Shown in pieces: positions 23,072-31,632 of a stretch of DNA of 64,000 nucleotides (position 1 is its first letter; each line of letters starts with the position of its first letter). Below the pieces are notes generated by a model that ran no database searches, had not been told where the DNA came from, and saw only the letters and a program-made list of their open reading frames with translations. The translations under genes were made by a program, and so were the position numbers. Source of the stretch: Listeria aquatica FSL S10-1188 (GTDB lineage Bacteria > Bacillota > Bacilli > Lactobacillales > Listeriaceae); contig NZ_AOCG01000013.1 in the NCBI RefSeq assembly GCF_000525795.1, positions 62,001-126,000 on the forward strand. The letters are read 5' to 3'.

Positions 23072-23129
23072 TTTTCCACATGTGTATAACCAGTGGAAAA
23101 CTAGTGTTCATTTATCCACAGTATCCACA
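23072..23129. other. oriC, dnaA-dnaN cluster of DnaA boxes
   Basis: Further 9-mers: TTTTCCACA (23072), TGTGTATAA (23081), TTATCCACA (23112, exact consensus) and GTATCCACA (23121), running up to the dnaA stop codon. With the unwinding element this forms the downstream half of a bipartite origin. Confidence 0.85.
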
Positions 23130-23131
23130 GA

Positions 23132-24479
23132 TTAATTTTTACGCAGATTTTTTTCTATTTCTTGGATATCATTTTTTAAAACTTGATCGCTTTTAAGCAT
23201 CTGCGAAATTTTTTCGTGAGCATGAATGACAGTTGTGTGATCACGACCGCCAAATTCATCTCCAATTTTTGGAAGTGAAGCATCGGTTAACTCTCGTGAC
23301 ATGTACATAGCTATCTGTCTAGGAAAGGCAATGCTTTTGGTTCTTTTTTTTAGCTTTGAAATCTTCGAGTTTCACATGGAAATACTCACCAACAGCTTCT
23401 TGGATACCGCTGATTGTGATAACGGAGGTTTTAGCATTTGGAATAATGTCCTTTAAAGCTTCCGCTGCAAGTCCAGCTGTGATGTCCTTATTGACAAGAG
23501 AAGAGTAAGCAACAACACGAATTAGTGCGCCTTCAAGTTCCCTAATATTCGAATCAATTTGGTTCGCAATATAAAGCATCACTTCATTTGGAATATCAAG
23601 CCCGTCCGCTTTCGCTTTTTTCCGCAAAATTGCAATCCGCGTTTCAAGATCGGGCGGAGTGATATCAGTGATCAGCCCCCATTCAAAACGTGAACGAAGC
23701 CTATCTTCAAGAGTTGGAATCTCTTTAGGCGGTCTGTCACTTGAAATGATGATTTGTTTTTGTTCATCGTAAAGTGCATTAAATGTATGGAAAAATTCTT
23801 CCTGCGTTCCTTCTTTACCGGCTAAAAATTGAATGTCATCAATTAAAAGTACGTCAACATTGCGGTATTTTGTTCGAAATTCTTCTGTTTTGTTATCGCG
23901 AATGGAGCTGATAAATTCATTGGTAAATTTTTCGCTGGATAAGTACATCACATTTGCATTGTCTTTGTGTTCTTGCACGTAGTGACCAACAGCATGCATC
24001 AAATGCGTTTTTCCAAGTCCAACGCCTCCATAAATGAAGAGTGGATTGTAAGCTTTGGCAGGTGCTTCTGCTACGGCAAGCGAAGCTGCATGTGCAAACC
24101 TGTTACCGGAGCCAATAACAAATGTATCGAAGACATATCTTGGATTTAACATATGTTTGGAGTTATCAGGATCATTTTCATCCGGTAAGTTTTGATTTTG
24201 GGGAATCGGCTTGTAATCAAAATTTTCTTCTTGTTCGCCGTCAATAAAGCGTACATCATAAGAAGCTCCCGTTACTTCTTGTAAAATATTAGCGATGAAC
24301 TGCGTGTAGCTTTTTTCAAGCCAGTCACGAACAAAATTGTTAGGCGCCGAAATGACAAATGTGTTGTCTTCAAGAGAATGTGCAGTAGTGGATTTCATCC
24401 AAGTATCATAGCTTGGCTTGCTCATATTCTTTTGAACAATTTCAAGTGCACGTGTCCAGATCTCTTCTATAGACTGCAA
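23132..24479 (-). CDS. dnaA: Chromosomal replication initiator DnaA (one frame break)
   Basis: AAA+ initiator that binds DnaA boxes and opens oriC. Domain I starts [20 protein letters not shown]; Walker A is GGVGLGKT (151-158), Walker B LLIDDIQF (211-218). As sequenced the frame ends early at 23319 ([12 protein letters not shown]) and loses the DNA-binding domain. Removing one base from T8 (plus strand; 23344-23351) restores [20 protein letters not shown] and the box-binding motif [15 protein letters not shown], ending at 23132, ~448 residues. Start is a TTG with GGGAGGG upstream. Loss of domain IV would be lethal, so the break is almost certainly an error. Confidence 0.97.
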
Positions 24480-25113
24480 AAAATTTCCCTCCCTTTTTCT
24501 GTGGACATGATTTTAAGGAAGAAAAATAACAGGGACGCTTTTTCAAAGTTATCCACAAAACGGTAAAAATAGTGGATAAAGATATCCAGACCCTGTTAAG
24601 AAAATATCCACAACAAGAAATAATTATGTGGATAACTTTATTTTTCCTCAACTTATTTACTATTCAACACCTGATATCTTATCAAAAAAAGGCTTTGATA
24701 TCAAGGACTTTCAAAAAATATCCACAAATTTATCCACTTGTAGAAAAACGTTACCCACAATCTGTGGGGTTGTGCATAACTTGTGTGTAACCAGTTTATA
24801 ATTTTTCTTGCTTTATCTATTTATTCACAACTGATTTTTATGCTTCTGTGGATAAAAGTGGATAACCTCACATAATTATCCACAGTTTCGTGATTTAAGC
24901 AAACAAAACTTTTTAAGAAGTTAAGAAAAAGTTTGAAGTAAAATTTTGCTTTTTCCTATAAAAGAGGGTTTTTTTAAACTTTTGAAATATGATATGATTA
25001 AGGGCGAAGTTTTTTCGTGCTCTATTGACAAAAAACGTTTATTTCCGTACAATATTTAAGACTGTCTAATAGATTTAAATCAATTGGACCCATATAATGG
25101 GAGGTGTTACAAA
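24480..25113. other. oriC, upstream DnaA-box array between dnaA and rpmH
   Basis: Gene-free 630 bp rich in DnaA boxes on both strands. Exact TTATCCACA/TGTGGATAA copies lie at 24549, 24627, 24847 and 24876; close variants at 24571, 24604, 24718, 24730, 24751, 24771, 24782 and 24857. It forms the upstream half of a bipartite origin and should also autoregulate dnaA. The rpmH promoter lies at its right end. ORFs reading through it are chance. Confidence 0.9.
25025..25053 (+). promoter_or_regulatory. rpmH promoter
   Basis: TTGACA (25025-25030) and TACAAT (25048-25053) with a 17-bp spacer, a near-consensus strong promoter. GGGAGGTG precedes the rpmH start. Confidence 0.85.
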
Positions 25114-25249
25114 GTGAAAAGAACATATCAACCAAGCAAACGTAAAAGAAAAAAAAGTACACGGTTTCCGTGCACGTATGAGTTCTAAAAACGGCCGCAG
25201 AGTGTTAGCAGCACGTCGTCGTAAAGGAAGAAAAGTATTATCTGCGTAG
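25114..25249 (+). CDS. rpmH: 50S ribosomal protein L34 (one frame break)
   Basis: 44-residue, very basic ribosomal protein. As sequenced from the GTG at 25114 it reads [18 protein letters not shown] and stops early. Removing one A from the A8 run at 25149-25156 gives [19 protein letters not shown] followed by [17 protein letters not shown], the standard L34 sequence. It was too short and broken to appear as an open frame. The ribosome site is GGGAGG. Confidence 0.95.
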
Positions 25250-25250
25250 A

Positions 25251-25279
25251 CCACTGATACGGCTCAGTGGTTTTTTTTA
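25251..25279 (+). terminator. Terminator/attenuator after rpmH
   Basis: CCACTGA and TCAGTGG enclose a six-base loop, followed by eight T. It limits read-through from rpmH into rnpA. Confidence 0.9.
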
Positions 25280-25347
25280 TTGTTTTTATGGAAAAAATCC
25301 ATTTTTGATTGAAAGCGGACAACACACGCAAAAAGATGGGAGACTAT

Positions 25348-25713
25348 ATGAAAAAAGAATATCGGATCAAAAAGAATGATGAATTTCAACGAGTGTTTAA
25401 GAAAGGGAAGTCATTTGCCAATCGACAATTTGTCGTGTATAAATTAAGAAGAGAAAAGGAAGATACGCATTTCCGAATTGGTCTTTCTGTCAGCAAAAAA
25501 ATTGGCAATGCCGTTTGCAGAAATCATGTGAAACGTTGTATTAGACAGACATTCCATGAGCTTGAACAGGAGATCGAACAAGGAAATGATTATATTATTA
25601 TCGCCCGAAAACCGGCGGCCAATATGGATTTTCATGAAATTAAGAAAAGTTTGATTCACGTCTTAAAAATTACAAAAGTATTGAAAAAGACCAGAACGAG
25701 CGGTTCAAAATGA
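25348..25713 (+). CDS. rnpA: Ribonuclease P protein component
   Basis: 121-residue basic protein that assists the RNase P RNA in tRNA 5' maturation. Motifs: [20 protein letters not shown] at the start and the family signature [17 protein letters not shown] start at the ATG at 25348 with GGGAGA upstream rather than the first ATG-like codon at 25309. It follows rpmH as in most bacteria. Confidence 0.95.
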   Translation: MKKEYRIKKNDEFQRVFKKGKSFANRQFVVYKLRREKEDTHFRIGLSVSKKIGNAVCRNHVKRCIRQTFHELEQEIEQGNDYIIIARKPAANMDFHEIKKSLIHVLKITKVLKKTRTSGSK

Positions 25714-25746
25714 ATTGGAAATTAAAAAAAGGCGGGGAGGTTACAC

Positions 25747-26613
25747 TTGTTGAAGAAGAAAAAGAACCTGAAGAAAAAACTCTTCGTGATCGGACTTGTC
25801 ATTGCTTTAGTCACTGTACTTTCAGGTTGTGGCTACTCAACTGATCCAATCACAAAAGACTCACCAGGATTCTGGAGTCATTACATTGTCTTTCCATTAT
25901 CTTGGGTGATAAGATGGTTTGCTGATGCCTTCGGTGGCAATTATGCGGTTGGAATTATCGTTGTTACGATTATTATTCGCTTAATTATTATGCCACTTAT
26001 GATTAAACAGCTAAAAAGCCAAAAAGAAATGATGAAAGTTCAACCTTTACTTAAAGAGCTGCAAGGAAAATATGCTTCTAAAGATAATGAAACAAAGCAA
26101 AAATTGCAGCAAGAAACGATGCGCTTGTATCAAGAGCATAATATTAATCCGATGATGGGTTGTTTGCCGCTTATTATTCAAATGCCAATTTTGATTGGTT
26201 TTTATCAAGCGATTAGCCGAACAGCTGAAATTAAGACGGATTCATTTTTATGGATGACACTTGGTCAGCCTGATCCATTTTATATCTTACCGATTATAGC
26301 TGCGATTACAACATTCCTATCATCAAAAATTTCTATGATGGGACAAACACAACAAAATAAAACGATGGCGATGATGATTTATTTCATGCCAGTTATGATT
26401 TTATTTATGGGGATCACACTTCCATCAGCGCTTGCTCTATACTGGATCATCGGGAATATTTTCACGGTCTTCCAAACACTTTTAATCAATAATCCTTTTA
26501 AAGCCAAAAAACTACAACAAGCTGAAGAAGCTGCTAAAGCTGAAGAAGCTCGTTTGAAGAAAAAAGCAGAACATATGAAAGCTTCAAAAAGAGGAGGTAA
26601 GAAGAGAAAGTGA
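25747..26613 (+). CDS. yidC: Membrane protein insertase YidC/SpoIIIJ, lipoprotein
   Basis: 288-residue Oxa1-family insertase. A lipoprotein signal ends in LSGC (Cys28). The five-helix core includes YAVGIIVVTIIIRLIIMPLM, with the conserved arginine, and MGCLPLIIQMPILIGFYQAI. The C-terminal tail is highly basic for ribosome contact. The start is a TTG with GGGGAGG upstream. It overlaps jag by 4 nt (GTGA). Confidence 0.95.
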   Translation: MLKKKKNLKKKLFVIGLVIALVTVLSGCGYSTDPITKDSPGFWSHYIVFPLSWVIRWFADAFGGNYAVGIIVVTIIIRLIIMPLMIKQLKSQKEMMKVQPLLKELQGKYASKDNETKQKLQQETMRLYQEHNINPMMGCLPLIIQMPILIGFYQAISRTAEIKTDSFLWMTLGQPDPFYILPIIAAITTFLSSKISMMGQTQQNKTMAMMIYFMPVMILFMGITLPSALALYWIIGNIFTVFQTLLINNPFKAKKLQQAEEAAKAEEARLKKKAEHMKASKRGGKKRK

Positions 26614-27227
26614 GAGATATAACTGCACAAGGTCAAACCGTTGAAGAAGCGATTCAAAATGGGCTAAAAGAACTAGAACTAAACCGTGATCAAGTTGAAG
26701 TTGAAATCATGGATGAAGGTAAAAAAGGCATTTTTGGAATCGGTTCGCGTCTTGCGATGGTCAAGGTTATTGAAAAAGAAAACAGTGTAAAAATCGTCAC
26801 GGAATATATTTTGGATGTTGCTAAGAAGATGGGGGCAGAGATCTCACTCGAGGCAAAGGAAGAAGGAAAAGATGTTTACGTGCAAATTTCTGGTGAAAAC
26901 CTTGGAGTTTTGATTGGAAAACATGGTCAAACTCTTAATTCTTTGCAATACTTGACTCAACTAATTGCCAATAAACAAAGTGAGCAGTTTAGAAATATCT
27001 TTGTCAATGTCGGTGATTATCGTGAACGCCGCTATGAAACACTCTCTAATCTTGCAGAAAAAATGGCCGGGAAAGCACTAAAAACAAAAAGTGCTGTTCA
27101 TTTAGAGCCGATGCCATCTTTTGAAAGAAAAATTATTCATGCTGTTTTAAGTGAAAATGAAAAAATAGAGACGCATTCAGAAGGACGCGATCCTTACCGC
27201 TATGTAGTGATTAAACCAGCACGTTAA
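26610..27227 (+). CDS. jag: RNA-binding protein Jag (KhpB-type)
   Basis: 205-residue protein with an N-terminal Jag domain (TVEEAIQNGLKELELNRDQV, KKGIFGIGSRLAMV), a KH domain with GVLIGKHGQTLNSLQYL, and a C-terminal R3H domain (ERKIIHAVLSENEKIETHSEG). It binds RNA with KhpA and affects cell elongation in other Firmicutes. GTG start overlapping yidC. Confidence 0.94.
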   Translation: MRDITAQGQTVEEAIQNGLKELELNRDQVEVEIMDEGKKGIFGIGSRLAMVKVIEKENSVKIVTEYILDVAKKMGAEISLEAKEEGKDVYVQISGENLGVLIGKHGQTLNSLQYLTQLIANKQSEQFRNIFVNVGDYRERRYETLSNLAEKMAGKALKTKSAVHLEPMPSFERKIIHAVLSENEKIETHSEGRDPYRYVVIKPAR

Positions 27228-27230
27228 ATT

Positions 27231-27264
27231 AAAAAGCCACGCAAAATTTTGCGTGGCTTTTTTA
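27231..27264. terminator. Bidirectional terminator between jag and the phosphatase gene
   Basis: AAAAAGCCACGCAAAA and TTTTGCGTGGCTTTTTT form a perfect stem with A and T runs on both sides. It serves the convergent genes on either side. Confidence 0.92.
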
Positions 27265-28474
27265 TTGGAATAAAATAGGGAGTTGTGCTTGAAAATCATC
27301 ATGGTGATTCGATGGAATCGAGCATGTAGTTAGTTTTCCATTTGGCATTAGCACGGCTTCTGTAAGTAAATTTCCATGAATACAACCGGTATCCAGATGG
27401 ATTTTATTTTTTAATCGGAAAGCATTCTTTGCGGCAACATGACCGAAAAAATGATAAGGATGATTTTCGTTCGCCTCTTCAAGCAAAAATAGCAATTGTT
27501 CTTCTGTGGGTCTAGTTCGGTCTAGATGAAAATTACGCATTTTTCGTAAGGACTTTTTATCGAGTTTGCCAAGATACTTGTTTTTGCATGGTGCATGGGT
27601 AGCATAAAGGGAAGCTCGATCTGAGATAAGTCTATAAAAGGGCGCAGAATGTTCTACAAGTGTATTAAATTTGGCATGTAAATCAGGATCTTTTTCGAGC
27701 ACAGGAATGGAATCAAAAAAAACGGGAAACGATTTCTTCATTGGCATTCTTAATTTTTCCTTGCAAATAATGATACACAAAGGATTCATGATTTCCAATT
27801 ACAAAATAAAAGTGCTCCAAGTTTAAATAAAGGAATTCAAGAATGGCTTTCGTGTTTTTTCCTTTATCGATCGAATCGCCAAGTAAAATAAATTGGTGAG
27901 AGGGGTCAGGTCGTTTTATGATTTTTCCTGATGAGTTGAAGCTGAATCCACTTTTTTCTAGCAAGGTCATAAGTTCTTCTAAACATTCATGAGTGTCACC
28001 AATGATATGGTAGGTTTTTTCAGGCTCAAGGAGATATTTTTTGAGTTGATCGCCATTTGATTGAACCGAAAAGTTTGAAATCGGTAAAGAGAATGTATGT
28101 TGATTAGAAAACTGTGAGCTTACCGGTTTGGATGGTGAATTTAAAAAGATGGCTTCGAGTTGATATTGGTTTTCTTTAGCCAATTTTTCTATGTTCTCTT
28201 GTAATAAAGCAGAAGGTTCTTCTTCCATTTGAATTAAAATATAATCAGCCGAAGCTGGGAATGTGGTGGCTTTATTTAAGTCGCTTAGAAAGTTTATTTG
28301 CTCTGTGTCTGGGAAAAACTGAATGGTTGTATAGTAATTTTTGGAAGGCTCATCATTTCTTAAGGCAGACATAAATTGCTGTTCAATGAAAGAAACCGTT
28401 TCGATTGAGGCTTTTCCAAAAAAGAGGAAAATCGTATGGAGTTGGGTATTGAACTGTAAATTTGTTTCGACCAA
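27262..28474 (-). CDS. Metallophosphoesterase of the Ser/Thr-phosphatase fold (one frame break)
   Basis: About 403 residues after correction. The N-terminal ~180 residues resemble nothing I recognise. The C-terminal part is a calcineurin-like phosphatase: GDTHECLEEL, LLGDSIDKGKNTK and VIGNHESF supply the metal ligands, followed by the distal histidine regions YATHAPCKN and GCIHGNLL. As sequenced it breaks at A8 (plus strand; 27715-27722); one T fewer on the coding strand joins EEIVSRFF to DSIPVLEKDPD. I choose the TTG at 28474 with AAAGGAG 8 nt upstream. A parS site lies just upstream. Substrate unknown; PrpE-like or diadenosine phosphatase activity is possible. Confidence 0.75.
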
Positions 28475-28492
28475 TATAGATTCTCCTTTCGA

Positions 28493-28508
28493 TGTTTCAC
28501 GTGAAACA
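28493..28508. promoter_or_regulatory. parS site 1
   Basis: TGTTTCACGTGAAACA, the perfect 16-bp ParB/Spo0J binding consensus, in the leader of the phosphatase gene. Confidence 0.93.
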
Positions 28509-28581
28509 ATTAGAACTTTATATTTAATTATAGGTTGAGAAGAATTGATTTTCAAGTTGTCTAACTAGATGCTTCAAATTA

Positions 28582-28618
28582 AAATTTTATTTCAAAATCG
28601 AATTTTATGATATAATCA
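28582..28618 (+). promoter_or_regulatory. Promoter and operator half of the murR-like gene
   Basis: AAATTTTATTTCAAA (28582-28596) repeats exactly the core found upstream of murQ at 30687. TATAAT follows at 28611-28616 before the regulator gene. The regulator probably controls itself through this site. Confidence 0.55.
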
Positions 28619-28637
28619 AAGAAAAAACAAGGAAGAA

Positions 28638-29498
28638 ATGGCTATGACAAATGGAAGTATTATCAATCTTATAAGTGGAATTCTTGATACGTTGCCTAAG
28701 TCGGAGCAAAAAGTAGGGCAGGCGATTTTAAATGAACCTAATTTTGCTGTCAAGGCGTCGGTACAAAGTCTTGCTAAGAAAGCAGAGACAAGTGCGGCAG
28801 CTGTTATTCGATTTTCAAAATCGTTAAATCTAGATAGTTTTCCGGAGTTGAAACGACAGCTTTCTATGGAATTAGCAATGCCTAATAGAACAGGATACTA
28901 TGATATTGAACCAGGTGAATCCTTTGATTCGATTCGTGAAAAGTTGGTTTCAAATGTTAATCAAACAACGCAAGATACGGCAAGTCAATTAAAAGAAGAG
29001 GCCATTATCCAAGTGTGCGCTGAGATGGAACAAGTTGAAACAATTTATGCTTATGGTGTCGGGGCTTCGTGGCTTATTGCAGAAGATATTGCTCAAAAGT
29101 GGTTGCGTGCAGGGAAAAATGTATTCTTGTCGCAAGATCCGCATGTTCTTGCTATGGCTTTTTCATCTGGAAAAGAAAATAGTTTGTTTTTTGCAGTTTC
29201 CAACAGCGGGGAAACTTCTCAGGTGCTTGAACTTGCAAATGAAGCGAAACAAAGTGGTTTGAAGGTGGTTAGTTTAACACGAATTGGAAATAATAAGTTG
29301 AAAACCATTTCGGATTTTGTGCTTGAAACATCTCGGGCTCCTGAAGCTGAAATGCGAAGTACGGCAACGAGTTCCAGACAGGCACAGCTGTTAGTCATTG
29401 ACATTTTGTTTTATTATTTTGCATCGAAACAATATGATGAAATGATCACGCATATTAAAAAATCACGAGAAGCAACTAATCGTTTTCGAGAAAAGTAA
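28638..29498 (+). CDS. murR: MurR/RpiR-family transcriptional regulator
   Basis: 286 residues: an N-terminal RpiR helix-turn-helix (VQSLAKKAETSAAAVIRFSKSL) and a C-terminal SIS sugar-phosphate-binding domain (IYAYGVGASWLIAEDIAQKW, FAVSNSGETSQVLELA). The family senses N-acetylmuramic acid 6-phosphate. The location beside mupG, murQ and murP and the shared operator motif support control of muropeptide sugar recycling. The symbol is by context; orthology to the B. subtilis regulator is inferred. Confidence 0.85.
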   Translation: MAMTNGSIINLISGILDTLPKSEQKVGQAILNEPNFAVKASVQSLAKKAETSAAAVIRFSKSLNLDSFPELKRQLSMELAMPNRTGYYDIEPGESFDSIREKLVSNVNQTTQDTASQLKEEAIIQVCAEMEQVETIYAYGVGASWLIAEDIAQKWLRAGKNVFLSQDPHVLAMAFSSGKENSLFFAVSNSGETSQVLELANEAKQSGLKVVSLTRIGNNKLKTISDFVLETSRAPEAEMRSTATSSRQAQLLVIDILFYYFASKQYDEMITHIKKSREATNRFREK

Positions 29499-29501
29499 AT
29501 G

Positions 29502-29542
29502 AAAAAAGCCACATTTGATTTTATTCAAATGCGGCTTTTTTT
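29502..29542. terminator. Bidirectional terminator between murR and mupG
   Basis: AAAAAAGCCACATTTGA and TCAAATGCGGCTTTTTTT form a stem with one mismatch and T/A runs at both ends; the genes converge here. Confidence 0.9.
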
Positions 29543-30601
29543 AATTGAAGCGCAATTTTATTTTTTGACCAGCAGAAATATAGGGGAGGCAATCAAGGTA
29601 GGATGGCTTAATTTGGCCAATACAATTAATTTTCTCGTTAGCTTCTAAAGAAACTTTTGTAATGCAGATTTCACCAGAATAACGCCCATATTTTTGATTA
29701 TCAATAGTAATGGTTCCAACTGGTCGACTAGTTGTTTGTCTTACTGCTAATAGAAGCGTGTTGAAGCAAATTCGACTCTTTTCTAACCGAATTAAATCGC
29801 GCGCGTCGTCCATTCGATTTTGGTCTCCTTGAATGAGGTGTTTTTTTATTGGAGTTGGGACAAAATCAGCTAATTCTGCTTCAAGGGAGACCGTGTTATC
29901 AAAAGCAAGATTTTGCCAAAATGGAAAATGTAAAGGATCGAGTGCGGGATCACCAATGTAAACATGGTCAACTGCTAAGGAGAATAGTTCCAAAGTGGCT
30001 GCGTAAGGACTTGCAAAACGATGCTTTTCCAAAGTTGGAAGCCCCGCATAAAGAGGTAAACGTTTTTGAGAATCACCTGGTACGAAAGCCGAAATTTTGA
30101 GACCATTTCCGTGCAGAAAGTGGTTTTTTTTGATTGAAAAAGGCTTCGCTTAAACCAGTTTCTGGCTTGGGATAGTAGTTGTGGAAAGCTTCGATATTTT
30201 CCATATGAGCATGAGCTTCTTTTAACTCATTTAAAAAAAGGTTGATCTATGGTACTAGCATTTAAATAAACGGTTACTTTTTGTGAGAGTAAAGCAATTT
30301 GCTGAATGCCAATCCCATAATCAATTCGTAAGCCGGTTACGCCTATTTCATGGATTGCTTCTGCATTTTCAAAGCTTAGTTGAATTTTCTTTAACGCATT
30401 TTCTGAAATATCTAAGATGAGAGTCATATTGTTTTCTTGAGCAGCTTTGCCTAATTCTTCTAGACGAGCTCGGTAATCTATTTTACTTTCTTCTGGAATA
30501 TGTAGTGAACTGAAGATGGATGAAAATCCATTTTGATGGGCAGCTTGAACAGTTTCTGAAACGTTATCCAAATCCTGTAAATAAAGACTAATTCCTAGCA
30601 T
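29541..30601 (-). CDS. mupG: 6-phospho-N-acetylmuramidase, DUF871 family (two frame breaks)
   Basis: DUF871/MupG-type protein of ~352 residues after correction: N-terminal TIM-barrel (MLGISLYLQDLDNVSETVQA, GVTGLRIDYGIG) and a C-terminal cyclophilin-like domain (RPVGTITIDNQKYGRYSGEI). MupG enzymes split MurNAc-6P-GlcNAc imported by the PTS. As sequenced, breaks lie at A7 (plus; 30233-30239) and T8 (plus; 30124-30131); removing one base at each gives QPFLNELKEAHAH and FFNQKNHFLHGNGLK. It is divergent from murQ-murP and shares the operator region with them. Confidence 0.85.
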
Positions 30602-30639
30602 TTTATAACCTCCATTCTTATTACTAAGTATATGACTTG

Positions 30640-30701
30640 TGAAATAAAATTTCAATTAAATATTACAAAAATAAAATAAAATATTGAAATTTTATTTCAA
30701 A
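30640..30701. promoter_or_regulatory. Divergent mupG/murQ operator region with two copies of an inverted repeat
   Basis: TGAAATAAAATTTCA (30640-30654) and its inverse TGAAATTTTATTTCA (30685-30699) are inverted repeats (TGAAAT/ATTTCA around three bases). A third copy with one mismatch lies upstream of the murR-like gene. RpiR-family regulators bind such repeats, so this is a strong candidate MurR operator set. Confidence 0.7.
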
Positions 30702-30734
30702 AGTTTTATAATCAGTTTGTGAGGAGTGATCGAA

Positions 30735-31619
30735 ATGCTTGAAAATTTATCCACAGAAAAGCAAAATTTGAAAACGCTTAACTTAGATACATTAAAAGTT
30801 GAGGAAATCTTATCTATAATGAATGAGGAAGATGGAACAGTTGCAGCGAGCATAAAGCCAGCGCTTCCTGAGATCACCAAAATTGTAAGGGCTGCCATTT
30901 CAAGTTTTAACCGGGGAGGTAGACTTATTTATATGGGAGCTGGTACAAGTGGACGACTAGGCGTACTCGATGCGGTTGAATGTGTACCAACATTTGGTGT
31001 TAGGAAGGAGCAAGTGGTTGGACTGATTGCTGGAGGAGACAAGGCGTTTGTTGAAGCAGTTGAAGGCGCGGAAGATTCTACCGAGCTTGGTAAAGCAGAT
31101 TTAGAAGGTATTTCTCTTACGGATTTGGATACGGTTATTGGAATTGCCGCGAGCGGCCGGACACCTTATGTGATTGGTGGCTTGGATTATGCACGAAGTA
31201 TTGGGGCTACGGCGGCTGCGATTTCTTGTAACAAAGACGCTGCCATCTCGCAACATGCGGAAATCGCAGTTGAAGTCGTGCCTGGAGCGGAGGTTTTAAC
31301 TGGATCAACTCGGCTTAAAGCAGGAACGGCACAGAAATTAATTTTGAACATGATTTCGACGGCTTCGATGGTCGGGATCGGCAAAGTTTATAGGAATTTG
31401 ATGGTAGATGTGAAACCAACGAATGAAAAATTGGAGGAACGTGCTAAACGAATTATCATGGAAGCGACGGAATGTGGCTATGAAACGGCGGAAAAAGTTT
31501 ATTTCAATGCTGGAAAACAAGTGAAAACAGCGATTGTTATGATTTTGACGGGAAGCAGTAAAGAAGCTGCTGAACAAAAACTTGAAGCTTCAAATGGTTT
31601 TGTAAGAAAAACAATTTAA
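30735..31619 (+). CDS. murQ: N-acetylmuramic acid 6-phosphate etherase
   Basis: 295-residue SIS-domain enzyme that removes lactate from MurNAc-6P to give GlcNAc-6P. Motifs: LIYMGAGTSGRLGVLDAVEC, GIAASGRTPYVIGGL and TGSTRLKAGTAQKLILNMIS. I use the ATG at 30735 with GAGGAG 8-9 nt upstream; a GTG at 30726 overlaps that site. The PTS permease gene follows at once. Confidence 0.96.
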   Translation: MLENLSTEKQNLKTLNLDTLKVEEILSIMNEEDGTVAASIKPALPEITKIVRAAISSFNRGGRLIYMGAGTSGRLGVLDAVECVPTFGVRKEQVVGLIAGGDKAFVEAVEGAEDSTELGKADLEGISLTDLDTVIGIAASGRTPYVIGGLDYARSIGATAAAISCNKDAAISQHAEIAVEVVPGAEVLTGSTRLKAGTAQKLILNMISTASMVGIGKVYRNLMVDVKPTNEKLEERAKRIIMEATECGYETAEKVYFNAGKQVKTAIVMILTGSSKEAAEQKLEASNGFVRKTI

Positions 31620-31632
31620 GGGGTTGAGTAGG

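Noticed and set aside
24378-24790. Small ORFs within the DnaA-box array
   Set aside because: They are rich in box-derived codons (Ser-Thr, Pro-Gln) with no ribosome sites; the region is the origin.
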